Assembly (NCBI GenBank): GCA_016169945.1
Contig: JADLSH010000158.1
Coordinates: 221,001-285,000 of the forward strand
Source of the DNA: Trachythela sp. YZ-2020
Lineage: Eukaryota; Cnidaria; Anthozoa; Malacalcyonacea; Clavulariidae
DNA length: 64,000 nucleotides
Reading direction: 5' to 3'
In this document: piece after piece, positions 57,095 to 64,000 of the stretch
Layout: each line of letters opens with the position of its first letter
How positions within the stretch are numbered: the stretch's first letter is position 1
Translations under genes and position numbers: made by a program
Notes under the pieces: model-generated
Told to the model about the DNA's origin: nothing
What the model saw: the letters and a program-made list of their open reading frames with translations, nothing else
Database searches by the model: none

Positions 57095-60000
57095 GAGAGA
57101 TAGAGAGATAGATGTTTTTAATTGGTAAAACTTGCAGCCATAAGCTGAATTATGCTTACATTACATAAGGTCCAATCACTATAGCTATATTACACCAATT
57201 TTACAAATTACTTGAAACTACCCAAAGTTTGGTGAACAACAGATAAGAGGCTACTCTAGAAGATCATATTAAGATGATCAGTTCTAATATTTAGTGTTAT
57301 TTATACTAATATATTTACATTGGTTAAAATTTTAGTGAACTGGCAATAAAAAAACTATTTTTAAAACGGTCTGTTCGGAAGTTAACGTTAAACTTATGTT
57401 TGGTCCTAAGGTCTGTGACACACGTGTTTCGGGGTGGAAGAAATTTATGAAGTTTATGATTTTCGTCCATCATAATGTCCAGGAAAAGTTTATTGGTTAT
57501 CTTCTCTCTTCTGGTACCAAGATGTTGAAGACCAGTGAGTGTCAGCGCGTCAGTATATGGGGACCAGGGGTGGATTATTCTCAACGCCCTCTTCTGAATC
57601 ATTTTCAGATCGTTGGATAGGTAGTTAGACAGGCTGTTATGAAAAACAGGACATGCGTATTCCAACATTGGCCTAATACATGTGCTGTAAAATAGAACTA
57701 ATTCATCAATCCCAACCTTGGCTCGTTTAAGTTGTGTCAGAAAGTACAATCGCTTTCTTGCTTTCGCAATCATGTGATCATTCCATTTCAAATTGCTGGA
57801 AACGGTTAGTCCAATAATTTTTGCACAAGGAACTACGTCCAAAGGGATATCGCTCACAATAACTGGATCAAAAACAGCACTTGGTTTACCAAAGCCAATA
57901 CGTAATTCTTTGCATTTCTTCTCGTTCAGCTGAAATTTTAATTCAGAAATTTGGGTTGATAGATCATTAACTGAGGTCTGGATTCTGCTTTCGCTGTATT
58001 TGCTGATTAATTCGTCTACGGTGGTGTCGTCTACGAACTTCCACATGTCACCACTAGAGGTTGTTAATTCGTTGATCATTATTAAATACAGCCACGGGCC
58101 AAATTTCGTGCCCTGTGGAACTCCGGCGGGAATTTCAGCCCAATCCGAATAATCCTCTCGATTTAGCTTTACTCTTTGTTTTCTACATGTGAGAAAATCT
58201 ATAATCCAGTTAATAACCCAGTGCGGTAGGTTATATGTATGGAGTTTAGCAACCAATAAGCCATGATCTATTAAGTCAAAAGCCTTTTTAAAGTCAAATA
58301 GGATGACTCTAACCGTTGCACCGTTTCCATCGGTAGGACCATTCCAGGAGTGTAACATGCTTAAAAGGGCGTAAGTCGGACTTGATTTTGGGATAGTACC
58401 AAATTGGTTAGGGTCAATTCTTTGGAGTACGGCAGGTTTAACGAAATTTTCTACAATAAAATCCTCTGCTATTTTGGATATGATGGGTGTTAAGGATATT
58501 GGTCGTAGATGTTTATTTACCTCCCGAACGGGTTTTTGTTTCGGGATTGGAATAATATCCGCATGTTTCCATATTGAAGGAAGACGCGCTTCCTTATAGG
58601 ATAAGTTCAATATTTCTGAAACAGTCGAGGCCAAAATATCGGCATTTTCCTTTAATATCCAAGCTGGAATGCCGTCTGGGCCGCTAGCTTTGTTTGGATT
58701 TAAGCTTGCAAGGTGTTTAAAGACAGAAAACTCGGACGTACAGAATAATTGGTTGGTTGGTTGGGGATTCTCAAAAGTGTCTCGGTTGGTAATGCTGGAT
58801 GGCAATGGATCAAAAACTTTCATTGGCTCAAGAAAAGTTTGATTTATTAGGTTGGCAAGGTCATACGGAGTGGTAGGTATTTGGCCAGTCCCACTTTCTA
58901 GGTTTTGCAGTAGAGACATCGAATCTTCGCGGTAGGTGACCTGTGAAGCCAAACCACCCAGTTTTTTAACTTCTTTCCACCAAATAGAGGGCGAGCATTC
59001 TTTTAAGTGTTCAACTCTAGACTTGTAAAACTTCGATCGACACGATTTTCGCTCACGGTTTACTCGATTTCTTAGAGTTTTGAATAAACTTATGTTTCCC
59101 TGAGCTAGGGCCTTTTGGCGACGGTAAATTGCTTGTTTTAAGGATCGAGACATCCAAGGCGGTTCGTTACAATATCTTGTTTTAGTCGTGATGGGAAGTA
59201 ACGAATCTAATCCAAAGTTAATTATTGACCCTAACATCTGTATTTTTCCATCACAGGTATTCTCCGTAGCGATCAAAGATTTGACATCGACTTCTTTTAA
59301 AAACGTACTCATCGCAAGACGTTTAGATGGTCTCAGGTCCCTCGATTTCACACGTAATTTTGGTTTTTGAATTTGTAGTCTTTCTAAAGGTTGGACTTCT
59401 ACTGTGCCATGATCAGAGAGGCCAAAAGCCGGTCGTTTGATTGGATCTTTATAAAAATCCTTCATATTGGTAAAAATTAAATCTAGCCGATTCGGACCCC
59501 GTGTTGGAAATTTTACGATCTGACGGAGATTAAAACCATTAGTTATTCGAGAGGTGATTAGTCTATTAAAATCACCAAGTAGAATTATTCCGCTATTAGG
59601 AAATTTGGCTTCAATTGTTGTTAATGACTCATATAGATAATTGATTACTTCCTGATCGTTTCCACTGGGAGGATGGTACAAATTGCACAATATAATACAG
59701 GGAATTCCCCTAGGAAGGCGTGAAGGTCTTAGTTTTACCAAAAGAGCTTCAATGCCTATGTTCATCATGTCATGTAAGACTTCGTATCTTATTGAATTTC
59801 TTATATAGACACACACACCACCATGTTGGCCATTGGGTCTATCGCGGCGTTCAATGTTATATCCAGAGATAGAAACAATGTTATCATGGATATGGTTTTG
59901 TAACCATGATTCTGTGATGCAAATGAGGTCTATATTACTAAGGGTAATTGATTCGCGCAGCTCGTCTATCTTGGGGGCGAGGGACATGACATTAGATAAC

Positions 60001-61045
60001 ATAATTGAAGGTACGAATAAGGTTGGGGATCCTGCCCCGCACGATGGTTTCGTTCTTGATACTATAATACAGTTTGAGGCATTATGCTTTAAAATACAAT
60101 TACGTCCAAAAGTTTTAGTAAATGGTAAGGATTTGCGTGCAGTAATTCTTGTAGGGATAGTCATGGTCGTCACAATGTCTCCTACGGTAGGTATTGGGTT
60201 AGGTGTACATAGATGTCCGGCGATGGTCACTACCCTATTGTTTGGCGGACATATCTTAGGTATCTTTTCCATTCGTTTATGGTATGTTTCAATCGTTTCG
60301 TTCACAGTACGTTTTGTTCTCGCTTGGGGGCTGACTCGGAGACGCGTGGGAGATTTCCATTCGTTTATAGTGGGTTTCGATCTCGGGCGGGTTTCGTTCA
60401 CAATACGTTTTCTTCTCACTGGGGGATGGACTCGGGTAGGATGGAATGCTTTGGTTCTGTGACGGGTGGGATGGGACAGGGTGCCTTGCCAAAAAGGGGG
60501 TTGTAACATATTATGTTGATCTTTCTGTTCTGTATTGTTGTTCGACTTTGGAAATTCGATGAGGGGCAGATTTAACTTAGATGCAAGTGTTGGGGATATG
60601 GGATTCGGTTTTATTGCATGACAAGAAACGTGGTCGGCTATTGTTAATGATGGAATCTGTCGTTGCTCGAGGCAGTTAGATAGAATGTCATTTGCATATG
60701 TTGTGAATTCTGTTTGTTGAGCATTGCTATTACAGTTTGGTTCCACTTGATCAATACACTGAGGGCCAATTAAATTTGTTTGTTGCAGGCTATTTTGATC
60801 ATGGCGTTGGTTGTTACTAACAATTAATTGGTCGCATGGTTTATAAATTTCTTTGGAACTTTCTTTATTTATTTCAACAATTGAGAGTTCATGTATGCTT
60901 GAGTTGTTGTTGATGCTAGGTGAAGTAAATTCATAATTCTCTTTTCCGTCATTATCTTTATTATCATTTGTTGAATTCAGCAGCTCATTGTTATTAGCCA
61001 AATGCAATTTTTAGCCAAATGCGTTATTAGCCAAATGCGATTTTC
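57095..61045 (-). mobile_element. LINE with intact ORF, inserted in the right inverted repeat
   Basis: A minus-strand non-LTR element. Its 3' end at 57095 is an AGAGAGATAG-type microsatellite, not poly(A). Its 5' junction (about 60990-61045) consists of several copies of GCATTTGGCTAA that resemble the adjoining host GCCTTTGGCTATT. Only a 2-3 base target overlap (TA/TAA) is apparent. The 5' end is probably truncated, since the ORF is open to the junction with no early ATG. Confidence 0.8.
57324..61007 (-). CDS. LINE APE endonuclease-reverse transcriptase, uninterrupted
   Basis: 1227 codons with no stop or frameshift. The first codon in this reading is TTG directly after a stop, and the first Met is near residue 180, so the true start is unknown. 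A Pro/Arg-rich N-terminal region has a repeated RK-R-VNET phrase. The APE domain (about 340-570) includes ICITESWLQ (Glu), ILLGDFNR and LSDHGTVE. The RT domain (about 750-1060) includes NKASGPDGIPAWILK, LRPISLTPIISK, FDFKKAFDLIDH (Asp), GVPQGTKFGPWLY and the FVDD box. The thumb and C-terminus follow (GLTVSSNLKWNDH, RPMLEYACPVFH). All catalytic motifs are present. Exact clade not assigned. The copy may be recent but lacks a visible complete 5' end. Confidence 0.88.
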   Translation of the reverse strand: MHLANNNELLNSTNDNKDNDGKENYEFTSPSINNNSSIHELSIVEINKESSKEIYKPCDQLIVSNNQRHDQNSLQQTNLIGPQCIDQVEPNCNSNAQQTEFTTYANDILSNCLEQRQIPSLTIADHVSCHAIKPNPISPTLASKLNLPLIEFPKSNNNTEQKDQHNMLQPPFWQGTLSHPTRHRTKAFHPTRVHPPVRRKRIVNETRPRSKPTINEWKSPTRLRVSPQARTKRTVNETIETYHKRMEKIPKICPPNNRVVTIAGHLCTPNPIPTVGDIVTTMTIPTRITARKSLPFTKTFGRNCILKHNASNCIIVSRTKPSCGAGSPTLFVPSIMLSNVMSLAPKIDELRESITLSNIDLICITESWLQNHIHDNIVSISGYNIERRDRPNGQHGGVCVYIRNSIRYEVLHDMMNIGIEALLVKLRPSRLPRGIPCIILCNLYHPPSGNDQEVINYLYESLTTIEAKFPNSGIILLGDFNRLITSRITNGFNLRQIVKFPTRGPNRLDLIFTNMKDFYKDPIKRPAFGLSDHGTVEVQPLERLQIQKPKLRVKSRDLRPSKRLAMSTFLKEVDVKSLIATENTCDGKIQMLGSIINFGLDSLLPITTKTRYCNEPPWMSRSLKQAIYRRQKALAQGNISLFKTLRNRVNRERKSCRSKFYKSRVEHLKECSPSIWWKEVKKLGGLASQVTYREDSMSLLQNLESGTGQIPTTPYDLANLINQTFLEPMKVFDPLPSSITNRDTFENPQPTNQLFCTSEFSVFKHLASLNPNKASGPDGIPAWILKENADILASTVSEILNLSYKEARLPSIWKHADIIPIPKQKPVREVNKHLRPISLTPIISKIAEDFIVENFVKPAVLQRIDPNQFGTIPKSSPTYALLSMLHSWNGPTDGNGATVRVILFDFKKAFDLIDHGLLVAKLHTYNLPHWVINWIIDFLTCRKQRVKLNREDYSDWAEIPAGVPQGTKFGPWLYLIMINELTTSSGDMWKFVDDTTVDELISKYSESRIQTSVNDLSTQISELKFQLNEKKCKELRIGFGKPSAVFDPVIVSDIPLDVVPCAKIIGLTVSSNLKWNDHMIAKARKRLYFLTQLKRAKVGIDELVLFYSTCIRPMLEYACPVFHNSLSNYLSNDLKMIQKRALRIIHPWSPYTDALTLTGLQHLGTRREKITNKLFLDIMMDENHKLHKFLPPRNTCVTDLRTKHKFNVNFRTDRFKNSFFIASSLKF

Positions 61046-61218
61046 TAATAGCCAAAGGCAATTTTTATCTCTAAATGTTTCGATATTACTAAAAACTGTA
61101 AATGAAGATGGCAAATACACGGGCCTATTCACACGCAACGAACTCAATTAAACATTTGAACTCTCGTTCTATGAATAGGCAATAAAACTTCCCGTTTCCC
61201 GTTTTAATTGTTAAACTT
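61046..61218. repeat. inner inverted repeat, right copy, outer piece
   Basis: Complementary to about 55168-55345, including CCTATTCACACGCAACGAACT. A few substitutions and one 6-base indel relative to the left copy. Confidence 0.88.
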
Positions 61219-61267
61219 ATTAAGCCAACACGCAATCACTTTGCATTCGTTTAATAAAAACTGTATT

Positions 61268-61525
61268 ACCGTTCCCACTTCCGTTCCCACTTCCGTTCCC
61301 ACTTCCGTTCCCACTTCCGTTCCCACTTCCGTTCCCACTTCCGTTCCCACTTCCGTTCCCACTTCCGTTTTCACTTCCGTTCCCACTTCTGTTCCCACTT
61401 CCGTTCCCACTTCTGTTCCCACTTCCGTTCCCATTCTCCGTTCCCATTCCCCGTTCCCACTCCCCGTTCCTATTCCCCGTTCCCATTCCCCGTTCCCCGT
61501 TCCCCGTTCCCATTCCCCGTTCCCT
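61268..61525. repeat. right-arm minisatellite
   Basis: GTTCCCACTTCC units (61268-61430) pass into CCGTTCCCATTCC units (61431-61525). This is the reverse complement of the left arm and in mirror order. Flanked by CTGTTTTAAAGATAGCC, the inverted match of 48866-48885. Confidence 0.93.
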
Positions 61526-61580
61526 GTTTTAAAGATAGCCCAGCTAGCCCGGTTCATATGAACAGGCCCCTTTTAAGGGG

Positions 61581-62139
61581 GTGATTACATGGGCCGGTTA
61601 ACCGGGCCAGCCCGGCGAAGCTAGACGACTTTTCAATTACAATTATATGTACTGAGCTAGCCCGGCGAACAGGGCTGAAGCGTGGCGGACTGGCGGGAAA
61701 ATTTCGCGCGAAAGATTGAAATTGTAAACAATAAACTTCTCAGGCCGGTATTTATTTTGAATAAATCAGCTTCGTATTGTTTAGACTTATCCGCGTTAAA
61801 ATCGCAGTTTCTGTACTCCATAAGGGATTTATATTCAAGAAATGTATTCAGAAGAAGACTGGCCATGTCTGTATCCAATTTAAATTTCTTTATCTCGGGA
61901 ACTGAACGCTTATCTTTCCTATTCTTCTTGGATTTACTGGTTTTACGCTTTGACACATTTTTGTCCGCCATATTTGTTTGCACGAGGAAAGATAATGAGA
62001 GAAACACGCATGCGTTACAGCAATTGCAGCCCGGTTTGGCGGGACGAAAGCAATTACATGAGAAATTTCAGCCCTGCTAGCCGGGATCTCGGCAAAGCCG
62101 GCTGGCCCGGATGGCCAGCCGGGCTCAGTCGTGTAATCG
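61581..62139. mobile_element. non-autonomous DNA element with GCCCGG-rich inverted ends
   Basis: Left end GTGATTACATGGGCCGG..., right end (reverse complement) CGATTACACGACTGAGCCCG. Both continue in clusters of GGCCAGCCCGG and GCTAGCCCGG palindromes, the same vocabulary as the outer end of the foldback-like element it abuts. Holds one minus-strand coding fragment. Confidence 0.5.
61657..62007 (-). pseudogene. possible Myb/SANT or MADF-like exon of a transposon
   Basis: The likely start is the ATG at 61971 (NMADKN, preceded by CAAAT). The product begins with a Lys/Ser-rich basic stretch and then has FKLDTDMASLLLNTFLEYKS and CDFNADKSKQYEA. These resemble helix-1 and helix-2 segments of Myb/SANT or MADF domains encoded by DNA transposons. 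After residue ~85 it lacks similarity. It may be a first exon whose downstream exons were lost. Function unproven. Confidence 0.35.
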
Positions 62140-62331
62140 TAAAGTTGAAAATACATACAATATATATAGTAAGCGGGCTAGCCCGGTTAATCGAGCTAGC
62201 CCGCTTAGCCAGGCTAGACCGCACATGCAATCATCCCCAAAGCCAGGTTAAGCACAGGGATAAGCAAAGACAAAAGGTAAAACAAAAGGATGTGAAGTGT
62301 GCAATATGAACATCGACATAAGCACGAGCCA

Positions 62332-62500
62332 CCGGTTTTCATATGTCGCCGATGTGCGGCCGATGGACTCATGGACCATTTTTAGTTGTCATTCAAAGAA
62401 AGAATGATTTCAGGTAGACAAATAATTTTATTCATCAATGAACTAAGACAATAGTATTGAGAAAGCATCGCCGACCATCGCCGAGATATGAAATCCAGGC
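62332..62500. mobile_element. MITE-like element with ~28-bp inverted ends
   Basis: Left TTTTCATATGTCGCCGATGT and right (reverse complement) GATTTCATATCTCGGCGATG continue as inverted partners over about 28-35 bp, with ~100 bp between. No coding capacity, and target duplication not resolved. Confidence 0.6.
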
Positions 62501-64000
62501 TTAAGGATAAGCGAAGCCGGAACAAAGTACATTTCAAAATAATATTTTTTTCCGCTTTGTCTTTTAGACCTATAGAGAGAGAGAGCTTTCCTTTGTAATA
62601 CTGCTTATGCTTATTTCATTCGTGTGAACCAGTCTTAAGGAAAGACAATGCTCTCAGTTGGAATGACTTAAGATTGATTTATACGGCATGATTGTCAATG
62701 CATGATAAAGTGGAAAACAATAGACCAATGTAACGTTGGATGACAATGGACTGATAAGAAAGAATGCTCCTTTTTAAAGAGCCTCGATGATTTCTAAAGA
62801 AAAGAAGATTTGTAATTCAAATTTTTTCAAAATTCTTCAAGGAAGCTCGATTAATTCGTTTGTCATTAGACGTGCATGCTCCAAGAAAATACGGCTGTTT
62901 TCAGTCGTATTTCCTTTTGCCCAAGTAGTTTCAGCAAGCCTGAAGTAGAACGTATCATGAAAGCAATAAAAATTGGCAGAATTTCATGCCAGGGTAAGAC
63001 GTGTTCAACAAACGAAACTGGGCTAGAACATTATTAAGTTGCCCAAATGTTGCTTTACCGGTCGTGATTCAAAATCACTGGAATATTGGTTGCTGTCTCG
63101 CAGTTTGCAATTATACAGAGCAGATGTTCAAATAAGGAGACAGGAAAAATACGTAAGAGTAAGTGAAAACTGATAATTGTGATTTTTGACCAATATAAAC
63201 CGCGTACCAACTTGTACAGTTCATGTTGCACTACAAAGACAAACTATCCATGTAAATGTGTTAATCAAGAGTACTATTCTGCCTTGTTTTCGTTTCGCGT
63301 GTCTTATTGATTTGGAATATAATGTGTGTGCATGCATGTTTTCTATAGAACATTTAATTTACGCAAGCGACCTCCGATTGAATATTTTGACAATCTATTG
63401 AAAACTACTGTTTTGAAACTGATTGCCATTAAAATAAATATTGAAAAGTGACAAATTGGAAAGAAGCTATCTTATGAGAGGCCGTTAGATTTTGTGCTAA
63501 GGTTTTGGAGAGGTTGTTACTCGCCCGCCCGTCAATAATTAATGACCGCTCGCTTATATAGTTATGGGCTCAGAGAGATTTGTCTTCTGTTTCGATTCGT
63601 CCAGTCCGTGCATTCGACAAGAATTGCATGGAGAGGTTTGTAAATCAGCACATATTGATAAGCAAGACTAATGCCTTTTTCTCCTTCATCCCTGTCATAA
63701 CTTATCGTAGAATTTTCTATTTTTTAAACTTATTATTTAAATCTTACCGCTCAGGAAATAAAGAAATGCGATACGTTTCGGTACAAGACGGTTGAAGTAG
63801 AAAACGGGCTTAAAGTATAGGCTCAAGGGATTCGTCCAATGGTCCGATTCGTCAGATCTGTTTGTCCGAAACGAAGGGGGAAGTCAGACAGAGTTCAGAA
63901 CAATTTAGGCTCAATTAAATGAAAGAATACATAATGTTTTCCTTGCACACAAAGTCCCGCATTTCCTCCCCGAGAAATAAAGCGATAAAGTCCTAAAATT
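62501..64000. other. unassigned sequence with two dispersed repeats
   Basis: No gene. About 63766-63812 recurs near 1700-1745, and 63882-63995 recurs near 4373-4480. Short frames here show no domains. Confidence 0.5.

Larger units (their letters stand above)
48409..61572. mobile_element. large palindromic, foldback-like composite element
   Basis: Both ends share, in inverted orientation, an outer motif: left AAGGGGCTCTTCATATGAGC, right (reverse complement) AAGGGGCCTGTTCATATGAA. Each arm then has CTATCTTTAAAACAGGGAAC, a GGGGAATGGGAAC-type array, a GGAAGTGGGAAC array, and a ~215-bp inverted repeat. The central 1.7 kb has no transposase frame. A gypsy element, a possible 1.2-kb element and a LINE are inserted into the arms; without them the structure is about 3.8 kb. 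Tandem repeats within long inverted termini are the hallmark of foldback elements. Outer limits and the single-element interpretation are inferences, and no target duplication was seen. Confidence 0.6.

Noticed and set aside
59833..60506. Plus-strand frames of 209 and 97 codons
   Set aside because: Antisense shadows of the intact LINE ORF.

Overview
The window looks like animal (metazoan) nuclear DNA, most likely from a cnidarian. It is AT-rich, contains one intronless class A GPCR gene, and is otherwise filled with eukaryotic mobile elements: tRNA-derived SINEs, PIF/Harbinger, Helitron, Penelope-like, Ty3/gypsy, several LINEs and short inverted-repeat elements. There are no operons, bacterial-type ribosome binding sites or CRISPR arrays. 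The cnidarian assignment is an inference from the mix of elements, not something the sequence proves.

Layout. At 1-4.9 kb there is a LINE relic, a 153-bp hAT-type MITE, a diverged copy of the repeat that dominates 21-41 kb, and a 28-bp minisatellite. At 4.98-9.19 kb an array of 271-bp SINE units with tRNA-like heads changes orientation once, is flanked by a 15-bp direct repeat, and is interrupted by a 2.6-kb Harbinger transposon. At 10.8-11.9 kb (minus strand) lies the only convincing host gene, an aminergic-like GPCR, with a MITE just upstream. At 13.6-18.3 kb there are two abutting LINE copies in opposite orientations; the larger carries a 2A-like motif. At 19.4-20.8 kb is a Penelope-like element whose 5' part is inverted.

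At 20.8-40.95 kb there are three tandem copies of a ~6.75-kb segment. They are paralogous to the GPCR neighbourhood: two keep the last dozen GPCR codons and the third keeps the GPCR upstream flank. So this is a decayed tandem duplication of a receptor locus. At 41.6-47.3 kb is a degenerate Helitron encoding a cysteine-peptidase-like module, a HUH/Y2 Rep region and a PIF1-type helicase.

At 48.4-61.6 kb is a large palindromic structure. Its arms contain matching tandem-repeat blocks in inverted orientation (12-bp units built on GGAAGTGGGAAC and GGGGAATGGGAAC) plus a ~215-bp inverted repeat, which recalls foldback elements. A young Ty3/gypsy element (LTRs differ at one base in 207), a possible 1.2-kb non-autonomous element and an intact-ORF LINE are nested in it. 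At 61.6-64 kb are further small inverted-repeat elements and unassigned sequence.

The window is mainly a record of nested insertions. Several can be ordered because the paralogous copies supply empty sites.
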